The position numbers were made by a program, and so were the translations under genes. A model generated the notes under the pieces. The model had not been told where the DNA came from and did no database searches. It worked only from the letters and a program-made list of their open reading frames with translations. Shown one piece after another: positions 51,611-64,000 of a DNA stretch of 64,000 nt. The first letter of the stretch is position 1; each line of letters opens with the position of its first letter. Source of the DNA: Nageia nagi (lineage: Eukaryota; Pinophyta); contig JBITNC010000002.1 in NCBI GenBank assembly GCA_050084985.1, forward strand, positions 17,670,001-17,734,000, in the 5' to 3' direction.

Positions 51611-54600
51611 TACAAACCAATTTTTAAGCTTTAAATAAATTATTTCTATTAATCAAACATTACAAATGATGTATCATATTTATGGCATACTACCCCTTGA
51701 TGCTAAGAGGTGACACATAATTCCTTTACCTCTTTCAGTGAATATCACTTCTCTAGTGTTTAGTCTTGAATACATTTCTTTTGATTTTGATTGTTAATCC
51801 ATTATATGATATCAATAGATCCTATCTTTAAGAGGTACCCTCTCTTAGCTCTCTAATCCTTAATGAAACTTGCAAGTAAGGATATTTGTTGTTGTTGATA
51901 TTTATTGGCCTCTTGTCTCTTGAGACCCATAAGCCTAAACATTGATATACTTCCTCCCTCTCAAGTATCAAATAAAACCTTTAGTCTCTTTGCTAGAGAT
52001 ATCAATAAAAAGATTAGGAAGCAAATTTATTTTGGATTACTCGAGATTAAATTGGATTTAACCAAAGGAAATACTTTCAAGATCTTACATTATCTTTTGG
52101 TTTACATAAGATTAGAGAATGATTTTATTTTCATCTTTGATTACATCAAACTACAACTATTACATGGCCTCAAATTCCCTTTTGGTCAAATGCAGGTTAT
52201 CTCATATCAACTTTGTATTAAGACATGCTACCATATCCCTAAAGACCAATATATATGTAGTTTATATGATATGGAATCAAAATCTAAAAGCATTTTATGT
52301 CTATTTTCCCATCAATTATGAGTTTTATGGTAGTTACTATTTCCTATTCAATGTTTTTTATACTTTGAAATATTGGATTAATTACAAATATAAAAGTCAC
52401 ACAACACTCTATATTCAAGAAGACATCCACCTCATACAGATCCTAGGCATTGGTAGCTCTAGAAGCATGAATGCCTCTAGATTTATCATATCCTTTTTTC
52501 AATTATAAGAAGTTATGAATCGGAAGTACATCATGATTCTTGATGACTTTGGAAGAACTACCTATCATTGTGTTGCTACTAAACCCACTAAGGTTTCTTC
52601 CTTTAGTTGCAATATTATTAGGTTCTTTTTTACCTTAAATGTTAAGGGATCCTCTTCACTCTTCATATACCAACTTTTATTGCTTCAATTTGAATTATTG
52701 GATATGACACTATGAAGACCCTTGCTACTATTTTTCTCTATTTACTTGTTAGTCTTACATATTAGACTCATTTTAGGTATTCTTCTTCTATTATATGTAG
52801 TTTTTTAGAATCCCATGGACTATTTTTTGTTATCTGTAGATATTAATATTAAATTTTAATTTCAATTTTATATCACAACCAAAACCATCTCGAGATTTGT
52901 AGGATTGGTTGAATTTAGGCATGCAAATTTTTTATACATATAAAAAGAAAACTTAATTATTTGAAGAATATATTATATAGATCTAAGATCAAAGCATAAG
53001 AATCATAATTTTCTTCCATAACTTTATAGCTATGTTATGTGAACTTTATTTTTACTACATGAATTAGTCATAACAAAATATCATTGACCATTAACAATTC
53101 ACATAGTGAATCCAAATTTCTTTATATAAATTCTAATGGATCTTAATTAATTTGTATGAATTATCTTGCTTGAAAAATGCCTTCCTAATTATCATACTTG
53201 GGGAAATTCCCATATTCATAAATTGATGAAAACATCAATATTCTATCTATTTTAACATTTATCATTTTATCCTTATTATGATCATTATCATTTATTATCT
53301 TAAAAATATTTTTGAAACTAAAGTCCATAATCAAGTTTATCTTAATTTGCAATAAAATTTGGAGTTTTATAAGCAAGTTATCAATTGAACTACATAAACC
53401 CTTAAACATTAAGCTATTGCTAGTTAAGTTATTAAGTGTATATTAGTTTGTAGATACCAAAGAATCCAAGGTGCAAAGCAAGATCAAAGGCTACGTCTAA
53501 CAAGTATTATAATTTTATCATTTATACATTTATCTAAATCTCATTCATTTTGTATTATTGTTACGTAAGACTAATCTAGGTCAGCCTTATATACATATAA
53601 GAGCTACCTTCATGACTATTCATGGATTTACCATGATATTTTTGGAATATTTTAGTGTGAAGGATCTAATTTGGAGACATGTCCCCTTGTTTGACCCTAC
53701 GATTTTATAAACCTTGCATATATATGAGCAATGCTTGCAATAAAGTAATGAGTAATTATAACATAAGGATACTCGAGCATATGCAGAGTATGAAAGACTT
53801 CTTAACATACATATAGGTATGGTGATACATAAAATATAACAAAGAGAAACAATAATGCATGATATTAAAAAAAAAAAGATGCAAAAATATTGAGTGATAC
53901 AAAGGATGTAGAAGAACATAATGCATCTAAATAGGAGCAATGCTCAACTTATAACCTCATCTTGTATGGATGTCATATACCTTCGTGACTAGATAATGAA
54001 GCTAACAAATGACTATGTTGACACTATTATCAAAGTAGATATCCTATATGGTAGAAAATAAATACCTCATAGATATCTTATACTAAAAATGAAATGAAAT
54101 ATATTAATATCCATGATAGACCAAAGGTCACCTAAAGGACTATGAAAAAGGTACATAACAAGAATGACAAGTGAGTAAGCCACAATGCTCAACATAAAAA
54201 AGAAACAAAGACAAGTACAATGTCATGAATTGAGAAATAAGCCAAAGAGAGTAGAAATAAGAAGAGAGGTCAATCTCTCCTAACATTCAAGGCTCAAGAC
54301 TCTCCATTGAAAAACTAAATGATTTACCTATATCCATAGTTGACTTTGAGCTCGGAGGAACTATGGGTATGTTGTCTAACGAGCCTTCTTATGTATGGAT
54401 AGCATGTAATTTCATGTTTCCATTCATTATCCCTCTTAAGTACATATGAGCTAGTGAAATAGGTTGCAATGAGTTGAGAGTGTGGGGTGAGAGTTATTTG
54501 GAGGAGAGCTCCTCTATTAGTGGAACTAAGTCCTCTCTCTAATGTAAAGTCCAAGATATCATTAGATGGGATAAGTAAAGTTGGATAGAGATAGTAACTT

Positions 54601-56860
54601 ACCCTTAAAAGATAATGTAATATGACTTGGATCTCATAATAGATGGGACATCCAAAGATAAAGTGGTACAAAGGGCAAAATAATTTGATCCTCCCTCGCA
54701 CATTAGGTGATGATCTGAATCAATAAGAAGCTAATGAGAGAACACTTTAGTATATCTAATTATGTTATCCATCATAGGCTATTGAAGGTACTACAAAGGA
54801 ACTATTTGATTATCACAAATTTGAAGAAAGTGTTCGTGTTAGAAAGTTAACTTGAGGGAGAAAGGGGAAATGGGCCGAGAGATCCATATGTAGTTGGTAT
54901 AGTGGAGATTGATGTCCTTTTCTATCTCCTTAAGTATCTTCAACCTTTAATTCTGAGATGGGAGTTGAGGGGCTACTAAAGAATAAGAAAAAAGCCTATC
55001 AATTTAAATATGATATTGACCATAAGTGTAAAGACTTGAGAACACCAACATCTTCGTTCCCTTAGGGATCAATGAGAGTTCCATGAAGGATTGTAAAGCT
55101 AGGTAAGGGTATCATCTACATCCTACATGGAGATCTCCCATGTCATGAACCCTTTAGATAGACCAGCCTTTTAACTTATTTTTAAACCCCTTACTTTGTA
55201 GGACCTATCAAAGTTTGTCTAGAAGTAAATATATATAAATTAAGTATTTAAATGATTGTTTCTTGTATTATTAAGTTGTATAATAAAATTAACAAGCTTA
55301 TTTTGGTTATGATATGGTCTCTGTTATGTCTTGAAAAGAGAGGACTAAACAAAGAGCAACAACATATGAATATAGATTTAGATCCTTCAAAGTTAAATAA
55401 CACCTATAACCTTGACAAAACAAGCTATATTATTGAGCATGAAGAAAGCTTGGGATCATACTTCTTTGCAATGCACTAGGGTCTGGTGCAAGAATCCAAC
55501 ACTTACATGTTAATGTGATTATAGCCATCACTATCAAAATCATATATGCTCATACTATTATCACTACCCAAGGCCACAACCTTGTAAGAGTCTACATCTC
55601 CACCTAGAATGGTAGTTACAACGACTTTGCTCGGATAGGAAAGGAGGAAATTTTATATATGCTCTTGTGAAGATATTACAAATGTATATTTTAGATGAAC
55701 GTCATAAGTAATTGTATTTGGTGTTATTTATCTTATCGAATAAGATGAGCCCTAAGTTGGATCCTTGACATGCATTTGATTTTTGGCATTAACATTGGAG
55801 GGCGATTATTCGAGAAAGATGAAGAGTGTTCCATGTGGTTATGAAGAAAGAGTAGTAGTAAGTATATGGATTATAGTTGCCATACACCTGCAAAATTAAC
55901 CATTAGCATATGTTTATTTGGATGCTTTTCCATGCATTGAAGATTCTAAAGGAAGACAACAAAGTCTTTGACTCTTTGCACACAATTCTATAATGCCATA
56001 GTCTCCAACAAAAGCCATGAAAACACCTTCTCTAAGAATTCCAATGGAAGCATGCATGAAGTCAACTTTCGTTTCTTAGACATTTTATCTACTTCCAACA
56101 CCATGGTGTAAAAATAAGAAGTATCCTAAAATAGTCTCAAACAAAATGATAGAGTGAAATTATTTTTAAGAAGTTAACAATAAGACACAAAATATAATCC
56201 ATAAACAATATATTCTAAGCACTCAACACAAGCATCAATCATCCATACATTGTAACCTGGCTACACCAACACCATTCCTAATAGTGCCTCTAATTAGCAC
56301 TAACCCATTCAACTAGGCCCCTCAAATACAAAACCGTACAATGTTATGCAAGCGCATGATGGAGGATCAAAACAATCAGTTAATAGATAGTACTGAACTC
56401 TTAAACCAATTCATTCAAGTGTTACTTTGCCATCTCAAACCTACAAGAAAATACAATGAACAAACATATTAAAATAACCAGACACACAACCCACACTCCA
56501 ATACAATTATCCCAATATCAATGATCTGCACTAGAATATCTTGGAAATGTTCTCTAAAGAAACTCCTCTCGAGCAAGGAATGAACTACATAACCCTTACA
56601 ACTATGAGCTTGAGAAACGACCTTCATCTCAAAAGTGGGCCCAATAAAGAGAATCCCCAAGTATATGTAGGACGTAGTGATCTCCATCTCTTTCCCTTGG
56701 AAATGGAAGTGGAGAGGGAATGATTATGATCTCAACTAGAGCTAATGTCGATAATATGCTTAGGATCTCAACTAGATCTATACATTGGATTAGGAAGAAA
56801 TATGAGCATGGCCATTCCTCTTCTTTGTGATCATATATTTAGACCATGGATCTCTATTTT
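51611..56860. other. Long AT-rich region without recognised genes
   Basis: ORFs of 60-138 codons occur (51905-52321, 52119-52508, 53620-53940, 54324-54701, 56541-56723 and others), but none shows a domain, codon bias or splice context I can support. 55210-55315 resembles 38945-39055. Probably old intergenic repeats. Confidence 0.6.
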
Positions 56861-56869
56861 ATATATAGA

Positions 56870-57100
56870 TTATATGACAAATATATATTATTATTTTTCT
56901 TTAAATGTATACAAGCAATGTATCTAAAAGTTAAATGTATGTTCAACATTAAGTAGGAACATGAATGCAAAATATCTAAACTATATGACAAATGTGTGTT
57001 GTTCTATTTTTCTTTAAATGTATGCAACTCATTTAGTGAAGGCTAAATGTATGTTCAACAAAGTAGGCACAAAAATGCGAATTATCTAAAACTTGTATTG
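56870..57100. repeat. Tandem duplication, about 111-bp unit
   Basis: TATATGACAAATRTRTRTT...TTTTCTTTAAATGTAT...TAAATGTATGTTCAACA occurs at 56871 and 56982, diverged by perhaps one base in six. Confidence 0.85.
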
Positions 57101-58486
57101 AAGTACATGAATGATTTTGAATGCATACTACTAGATACAATGTTAATATAAATACATGATTAGAATAAAACATATCAAAGAACACTTCTAATTTCAATAA
57201 TTTCTAATCAGAATAAAATAATGCAAAATCTAATATTATCATGCACATACAAAGTAAACCAATAACATATATGCAAAATAATATAACTAATCCATGCAAA
57301 GCTAGTTGAATTTCTTTAAGATTTTAAGGTGACAAATCATGGGAAGCAATCATAAAAAGATCATCATCTTCCATATCATAACACGAAAGAATAAGTATTG
57401 CATATCCATGTTATAATGTCCTTCACATATGTTTTTTCTGATTCTCTTTGACCACTTGTTATTATGATTTCCCATTTCTACTGAACAAAACTTCCTGATT
57501 TAGATTTTTTGTTTTTGAGGTTCGCATTAGAAGAGAAAGTTAAGTTTATGCCATTTTGTTAAACTTCAAGGAAGTCTTTCAATCGAGTGTTACGAAAATA
57601 AAAATCTCTTAAAACAAATGGAAAAATACACACTAAATTATATTGTGTATCCATTATATATTTAATATTATATTTCTTCCTATATTAAATGCATATTTAT
57701 CTTTATTATTCTCTTCACTACTTATTATTTCACTTGAGTAAACTTATATTCGTATTTATCCTTAGTTTGGTGACTCTCTAAATCGAGTGAATTCCCAAAA
57801 TTTTCTTGACTAATCAAAAACTGTCATTTTCATTTGGTGCAATAATGCAGCATTCATAATAAAACTGAAAGAAAACTTCACTATCTGAAGATAGGATCCA
57901 ATAATAAACTAGTGCAAAAGGATAATTTCACCTTCATGATGGAAGTTTTATTTAACTAAACGTAGATCAAACAAACATTTTACAAGGTTCCAAATCTTCC
58001 ATGCAAAAGCGTTATAGAGTCCTTGATCCTATTGCATAATACTTCAATTTCAATTTCAAAGTTTGTTATTTGTTATGTTGGAAACGATTTTTCAAGCATG
58101 GATAAACAACAAACATTACAGACCAGAAATTTTCTCTGAATGGAATAAAAATAACTCGTTTTATTTGTTGTGCATTCAATAGTAAGACTGCAATATGTGA
58201 TCGATTGATCTTTACAGCAATTGTTCAATATGTGGCAAAAACCACTAGAATTTTGTTTGTAAAGCAACTATTCATGAAAAACGGTTTTCTCAAACGTCCT
58301 TTCTTATTCATATTTTCCGAATGAACCAAAAGTAGCAAAGCAGTAAAACATTATAGATGCAACACATCAAAGAGTTTGATCTTTAAAGCTATAAAGGATC
58401 AAAATTCTTTGGTCGTACGTGAAGAACAGATACTGTGTATTGTGTATGCACCAGATTCGATATGAAAATTAAAACCCCTTGTGTTT
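57101..58486. other. Sequence downstream of gene 2
   Basis: AT-rich. Immediately left of 58487 it should hold the 3' UTR of gene 2 (minus strand). No clear polyadenylation signal can be singled out. Confidence 0.5.
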
Positions 58487-58553
58487 TCAAAGAAAGTTAC
58501 GGATGTCAAGAGATTTTGGATCTATAACTATATCAGCATATTTAGGTCCTTCC
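58487..58553 (-). CDS. Gene 2, last coding exon
   Basis: Acceptor CTGTGCAG, completes an Arg codon, then EGPKYADIVIDPKSLDIRNFL and TGA. 67 bp. Confidence 0.82.
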
Positions 58554-60138
58554 CTGCACAGTCCAACACAACAGTTAAATAATAGGGTCTCTACAACACG
58601 ATCAACAATCTGAACTGTATAATGCCAAATACAAAATTTGAAGTTAACAATACTAACATAAAACCAATGCATGTCAAGCACCGCATGATCCCAACATTCA
58701 ATTCACTTCCAATGTTCATAGGTTAAATCAAATCTACAAAAAAAAATTATAACTTGAGAGATAATCAAGAAGACAGAGAACAAAACCTTTTTTTTTGTGC
58801 TTCTATAGCTTCCATTGCATTTTTCTTAAGATCCTCCAGCTGTGCCTTAGCAATATCCAGTTCCAACTGACTTTCATATTTAGGCAGATTCTCTTTAGAA
58901 ATACCAAGTCTGTAATATAGAAATCACGGTAAGTATGGAAATTATGATAGGCCAAATTCACTCAAGGAAATGATAAATGATTTTCAAAATGAGCCATTCA
59001 AAAATTATCTTCTCCATAGATAAATAGCTCTCATTGTATGCACTCCTACTGTTACAGCATTCTGAAAAAACAAACCAAATATATGGTCCATTATAAAAGA
59101 CCATCATTCCACAACAATTAATGGGAAGTACTTGGAGTTTCAACTGTAACTAAAAATTATCTTCTCCATTGATAAGTAGCTCTCATTGTATACACTCCTG
59201 TTATACCATTTCTACAAAACCACCCAAACATATGGCCCATTATAAAAAACCATCAACCTGCAACAATTAATTAAGAGGAAGTATATAGGAGTGTCAGAAA
59301 TATAAAACCTATGTAACTGAATGTAATTACAAGTCATAATAAATTATTAGAGAAAGCAAAATAAATTAGTATGGCTTATTCTGTAGTATATAGGACATGA
59401 ACAAAAGAAATATGATTTGAAATAATCCAACAGCTATTCAGCCTGAAGCCTACCCTTTGTGAATTGCCATATTATTATGAATCTTATTTTTGTTAGAAAT
59501 TATCATTTAATTACATAAATGCTATATATTTATCTTTGAACAAATTTGCGAGGTCTTACAACCCATTGGGTTTAAAGAACATCATTCATTCACTACAATG
59601 CCTTTGAGTCAAGTCAGTTGCTCTGAAATATTGCATTAACAGAGTATTCGCTAAAATATATGACGATATCTGAACATCTAAAATCTACAGTTTCTTAACT
59701 TGAAACAAATGGTGAGCTAAAATCAAATGTTCAAAATTCGAAATAGCATAAATGCGCACGCATTCATCTCAACTGCACAAACGCTTCTGATTATTATAAA
59801 TGAGCAGAAGATGCACAATGGTCTAGTTGACAGTTTCAGTCTAATCAAGTCCACTTGCAAACACAAATTGATCTGAAGAAGCATGGTGTCATTGCTCAGT
59901 AATCCTTGAGCTCTATGTCATACTGTACCAATATTTACTCAAAGCTCAAACAGAATGTCTACACAAACCCACAATAGATGAGAAGACTTACTTCTTATTT
60001 ATTGCATCAAATTCAGCTCGCAGAAGTGCCATGCCCTTCTTATCATCCCTCATCAGTGGCTTTTTTAGCTGCTTCTCTATCCTCTCCAATGCATCCATCA
60101 TCAACTTCTCAGCACCTAAATGATCATCAAGCCCACTC
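58487..60138 (-). CDS. Conserved plant protein, C-terminal part (three exons)
   Basis: Three minus-strand exons (60138-59992, 58909-58787, 58553-58487) join in phase with GT-AG introns and give about 112 residues ending in TGA. The product is highly charged and rich in Lys, Glu, Leu and Ala, with long helix-forming stretches (EKLMMDALERIEKQLKKP, LDIAKAQLEDLKKNAMEA), consistent with a coiled coil. It ends with VIDPKSLDIRNFL. The sequence looks conserved, with clean codons and in-phase introns, but I cannot name the family with certainty. The first exon here starts in phase 1, so upstream exons must exist to the right and were not found up to 64000. Normal introns and no stops suggest an active gene. 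Confidence 0.75.
58554..58786 (-). other. Gene 2 last intron (233 bp)
   Basis: GT-AG intron, donor GTTTTG (weak match to consensus), acceptor CTGTGCAG. Confidence 0.75.
58787..58909 (-). CDS. Gene 2, penultimate exon (123 bp)
   Basis: Acceptor ATTACAG, then LGISKENLPKYESQLELDIA and KAQLEDLKKNAMEAIEAQKK plus two bases; donor GTTTTG. The A-run at its end (nine A) lies directly before the splice site. Confidence 0.82.
58910..59991 (-). other. Gene 2 intron with tandem duplication
   Basis: 1,082-bp intron with GTAAGT donor and ATTACAG acceptor. It contains a direct duplication of about 152 bp (TTATCTTCTCCATWGATAA at 59005 and again at 59157). Confidence 0.8.
59992..60138 (-). CDS. Gene 2, internal exon (147 bp)
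   Basis: Acceptor TTTTGCAG, then SGLDDHLGAEKLMMDALERI, KKPLMRDDKKGMALLRAEF and DAINK plus two bases; donor GTAAGT. 147 = 1 + 144 + 2, in phase with the next exon. The plus-strand ORF at 59978-60184 is its shadow. Confidence 0.85.
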
Positions 60139-61246
60139 CTGCAAAATAACCAGCAAGAAATTTTCGGACACACATTTTAAGTAATAAAAATAACGCATAA
60201 TGAAAAACTTATAAAACCATCATCTTAAGTTCTAATATGGGTACCACCCTCTTATTAGTTCAAATGGATAAGAAAGCACTGTCTGATGAGCAAACAAGCC
60301 TATCCAGGTTGGTATTCATGCATAGCATTAACTAACTATTACAGCAAATATTTCGAATTACCGACACATTCACATTTACTAATACTGAATATTTGAAGAG
60401 AGCCGGTTAGAACAAAATGCTTTTTTAGACAACATAGGAAGCAAGATACCAATCCATCAGAAATTCCATAAGAGTTCTGATTTATCTGAAGAAAACAAGA
60501 AATTCAAACTCATAGTTGCACTCCAAAAGCTACATAATAGTCTTCCAATTATCCTAGGGCACACTTATTAATCAAAATCTGTTCATGAAAGTATTATATT
60601 GACCATGCAATCCAGGGGCTATTTCCATTGAAGATGCATGCATCTATAGAGTTCTCAAGCCAAATTTTCATGTTTTATCAGAGTTTATTAACAAATAAGC
60701 CATATGAAAGCAATTCAAAAGAGAACTACTGAGTTTATAAACATTTTGAGGCTGATTTAATTCAACAAAATGCAAGTTACAATTAATGTTGTTCCACAAT
60801 GTGCATGAATCACAATGAAGTTAACCACAATTACAGAGAAGGAATTCGTCTATTTCCATGAATATGGCATACTACTTGAGACTAACATTGAACAACTATA
60901 AAAGAACTAAGCCTTTCACACCATGGATTTGACATGTTTGTCATTCAAGGTGAGAACTAGAGAACATCTACAGCAAGTAAGGAATCCCACAAAGAGTGAC
61001 ACTATGTTTGAATTAATGATACCAAATTCCTTGGTAAAGGATACCGTTATACAAAAATGAAAGTTAAAAGGAGGATCCACTAAATGGTGAAAACTCTATC
61101 TACCTCCTTTGGTACAAAGAATATTATAATTCTCTTATGACCATACATTCAGAATTTGAATCTGGAGAGTTATCAAAACTTTAAAATCACGATCCAGAAA
61201 AGTATGAGAATAATGAAAAACTAGTTTAGGTCCAAGTACAGTTATA
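60139..61246. other. Non-coding stretch right of the gene 2 exons
   Basis: Likely intron of gene 2. No exon could be identified. Confidence 0.5.
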
Positions 61247-61260
61247 CTGTTCGCTACTAA

Positions 61261-61669
61261 TTTTTCTTTTATTAAACTGGGAGAATCGGTCAGTTTGTTA
61301 CACTTTTAGATGCCTCTTCATGGGTTTGAATCATACCATGAGCCTGTGAAACTTGAGCCCGGGTCTCCATGCCCAAACTCTGGAGACCAACAGGCCAAAC
61401 CCTTTGGGCTAAACTTTAGGGTAAAGTTTCGAGGATTCTATGTCCATGTACGTGTAATGGGGAGTCCTATAATCTACTACGTAGGAAACCCTGATCGGCC
61501 TCTACTAGCACCTCAGGTTTTACCACTTCCTTTATTACCTCTCCACATGGGCATAGTTTCCTCTCTTTGGCTTGTGGGATTGGAACCCCTGACCTCCCAA
61601 AGGGAGACCAAGAGACCTTACCACTACACCAATGCCTCACAGCCTACACTGATTTGAGTCTTCAAAATG
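61261..61669 (-). mobile_element. tRNA-derived SINE candidate
   Basis: On the minus strand, TGGTGTAGTGG (61631-61621) matches a pol III box A and GGTTCCAATCC (61587-61577) a box B, 33 bp apart, as in tRNA genes and SINE heads. The following about 300 bp are unrelated to tRNA and end in an A-rich AATAAAAGAAAAATT. The near-identical 14-mers CTGTTCGCTACTAA (61247-61260) and CTGTTCGCTGCTAA (61670-61683) flank the segment and may be the target duplication. However, the tRNA-like head starts about 30 bp inside the right copy, so the exact 5' end is unsure. Confidence 0.6.
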
Positions 61670-61683
61670 CTGTTCGCTGCTAA

Positions 61684-64000
61684 ATTAATTTTCACTAGAG
61701 CATGGATTAATTTACCATTCAGTTTCTTCATCGTAGATAGTGTTTATTATTTTATTCCATCTGGAATAACAAAGACATGTGGATTTTACTTTTCAAATAA
61801 ATTGCTTACAACATTACATTGTGTAATGTTACTCAGCATCATATCTTTCAATTACTGATGAACTGAGGACTGTCTTCATAGAAATTCTTTTTGTGCCAAA
61901 TGCCAATATGTATATGAGGCATTGAATAAAAATGATTTCATTATTTTAACATGTGTTCACCAGTATTCATTATGATAAAACTTAATATTGATGAAGTTTT
62001 ACAAACTTTGGAGAGGCAAGCCCTGCTATGGTTTACCTTAATACATAGAGAAATGGAGCCAAAGTTCCGAAGAACTTGAATGTACAGTCAAAATGCATTT
62101 GCCTTGGTAGGAAATTATTAATTAGAGATGACATAACCAAGTTAATAGCCCTTTGAATTCCATTCTGCATAATTGACACCGAATTTTTTTATGAATCATT
62201 TAACTAATTTAATGTAACAAGGGAGACCAGTTTCCCACAATTAAGAATTGTTTTCAAGACGAACTGCCCTACATACAAAAACAAAAGCTAAGTATGCGAC
62301 TCAAACCATCTATAGTTGAGGCATACAAGAAGCCACATGCAGGAGATATATCAGCAGGTGCAGCAGCAAAAGGAGCATGCTGGCCAACAAATAATGTAAT
62401 CAAGGGTATATTACACAAGTTCTGGGTGTTGTGAATAAAGGGACACAAGTCCTGTGTATTGTGAATAAAGGGAATAGCCAAATTCATCTCATGATGCAAG
62501 ACTACTTCTCTGCATCTGAAAAATGGCAAGACACTAAGAATTTGGGAAGAAAATGTGAATTTTCAATTATGAAAAATGCAAGTGCATGTAGCAAAGTTCA
62601 AGTATTGGGTGGGTTCGGTTCGTCCATACAAAAAACATGTAAAAATCATAAATGTTTATGTATTTGCAGCCTAGAAGCATGAAAATAAGATTAGAGTATC
62701 ACATAGCATCATATACACAACAAAACAACCATAAACTTGAATGTCATTTAAAACATGCATGATAAATATTAAATATTCATCATTCAAACTTAAAGTTCAA
62801 TATCAAAATAATAATATCAAGTTCAACAACTAGTTTAATCATCTTTCTAAATCAGAATGTCATTGTCATCATTGACATTAGATGATGTAGGAATATTAGA
62901 TGAACTACAACCAGTGCAAATGAGTAGAAATATTAGATGATCTTCTTGGCAGGTAATAAACACTTGCAAATGAGTAGGAATCGCAATATAATCCTTGTAG
63001 AAGCTTCAAGGATCACTTTTCAACTTCCTATGTTGATCCAACAAGAAAAAATCAATGCTCAGTCTCTTGGAACAAACTTTTCTGTTTGCAAGAGAAATGA
63101 ACAAGAATGAAGTAGTTTAGAGGTTTCATGTGCTTTAGAGGTAACTTTTTGGATTTAGAAGGTGGAATTGGTCAAAGTCAAATAAAAAAACATTAAAAAA
63201 GAGCAAAATATCTCCCTTTCAGCCATGGGTTTATGTATGGGTCCTCTCAGTTCTTTTGGGGTGAACCAGGCAGGATTTTCCCAAACCCTGACCGAACCCA
63301 CAGGTGAACCAAACCCAAACCCAAACCTGGGGCCTGCATAGGCAAACCCGGTAACTTAGCTTCCAAGCATAAAGATGTCAAGAATCAGCTCAAATATTCC
63401 ACACTAATGTATGAAAGAACTTAGATTGCCAAAATTCAATGATGTTCACTAGCAATAAAAGATCTTTTGGGCCACCTTGTAGAAAAGGACACAACATCTC
63501 AACATTCAAATATATGCCAACCACAAAATGATGGCCAGACAGATGAAGTTTTGGCCTTTGTACGACACTTAAATAGGGAAATTTACAGCTCCACCAATTT
63601 GTCTCCACTCTAGATATTTTTGCTACTTGGCACAACATCATTGGTTAAAATGCATAATAAGCAAGATTATGGTACTGGATAGAGTGCATGTCCTAAACCA
63701 ATAACTACTGCTAAATTCATCTAGGTTTAATCATACATCAGCATGTGCATAAGTAGCGAAGTCACAATTTATCAAAAAATCTGTAATAAGATGAAGCAGC
63801 CTAGCATGACCAAAATTACTTTCCAAGCATAAGACAAAGCACATTTAATGGAGCAATAAGAACAAGGCATATTGGATAAGCCATGAGCTGATAAAGTTGG
63901 TAATCCAAAACAATTAAGCAGCATGATCAAACAATTGGTGCAAGAAGAAGACTCAAAATGAACAATTTACCCATAATGACAAAGCCAGTTATTGTGCACT
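61684..64000. other. Non-coding stretch at the right edge
   Basis: No supported gene. Possibly intron of gene 2. Near 62400-62475 the phrase TGTGTTGTGAATAAAGGG is repeated at short distance (tandem duplication of about 42 bp). ORFs at 62269-62682 and 63390-63641 show no domain. Confidence 0.5.

Noticed and set aside
51905-52508. Overlapping plus-strand ORFs of 129-138 codons
   Set aside because: No domain, no splice context and typical AT-rich composition; likely chance ORFs.
61310-61657. 115-codon plus-strand ORF
   Set aside because: It lies antisense to the SINE candidate, with pol III boxes on the other strand, and has no protein features.

Overview
The window looks like nuclear DNA from a seed plant with a large, repeat-rich genome. 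The gene exons have GT-AG introns of up to about 12 kb packed with old retrotransposons, and Ty1/copia, Ty3/gypsy, L1-like LINE and SINE-type elements are nested in and beside them. I favour a gymnosperm such as a conifer, from intron size and the decay of the elements, but nothing here proves it. No organellar or bacterial genes, rRNA, functional tRNA genes or CRISPR arrays were seen.

Host genes. (1) A minus-strand gene for a mitochondrial-carrier-family adenine nucleotide transporter (ADNT1-like) runs from its ATG at 37828 down to at least 16035. Six exons are found (71 codons, 49 bp, 164 bp, a 38-bp microexon, 113 bp, 113 bp). All junctions are GT-AG and all join in phase, but exon 6 has lost one base. 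The third carrier repeat is not in the window, so the next intron is over 16 kb or the gene is broken. (2) The last three coding exons of a second minus-strand gene lie at 58487-60138. They encode the charged, coiled-coil-like C-terminus of a conserved plant protein I cannot name securely. Its 5' part lies to the right, possibly outside the window.

Layout. 1-2030: decayed gypsy pol (-). About 2200-8575: copia element 1 (+), 5' truncated, with a 498-bp 3' LTR, inserted in the gag of a gypsy-type gag-protease element (8576 to about 11900) that carries a 30-bp minisatellite. About 11950-13545: gypsy gag, PBS and 5' LTR (-). 13546-16034: repeat-poor start of carrier intron 6. 16035-16417: exons 6 and 5. 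16418-28303: intron 4, with a 579-bp LTR plus PBS, an interrupted L1-like LINE (about 18500-26174) and a gypsy LTR. 28304-29030: exons 4 and 3. 29031-36510: intron 2, with a second LINE interrupted by a 756-bp insertion, and a gypsy-type element with a 3.4-kb LTR bounded by a perfect CATTC target-site duplication. 36511-37828: exons 2 and 1. About 39730-50290: a degenerate gypsy region (-) that holds a solo LTR (TTTTT target duplication) and a two-LTR copia element 2 (43529-49587, -) inside one of its LTRs. Copia 2 is the same family as copia 1 and has lost gag, protease and the integrase N-terminus. 51190-51610: fragment of a third copia RNase H. 51611-58486: AT-rich with no recognised gene. 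58487-60138: gene 2. 61261-61669: a tRNA-derived SINE candidate. 61684-64000: nothing firm.

The elements are mostly dead, with in-frame stops, frameshifts and internal deletions. Their insertion order can be read in several places.
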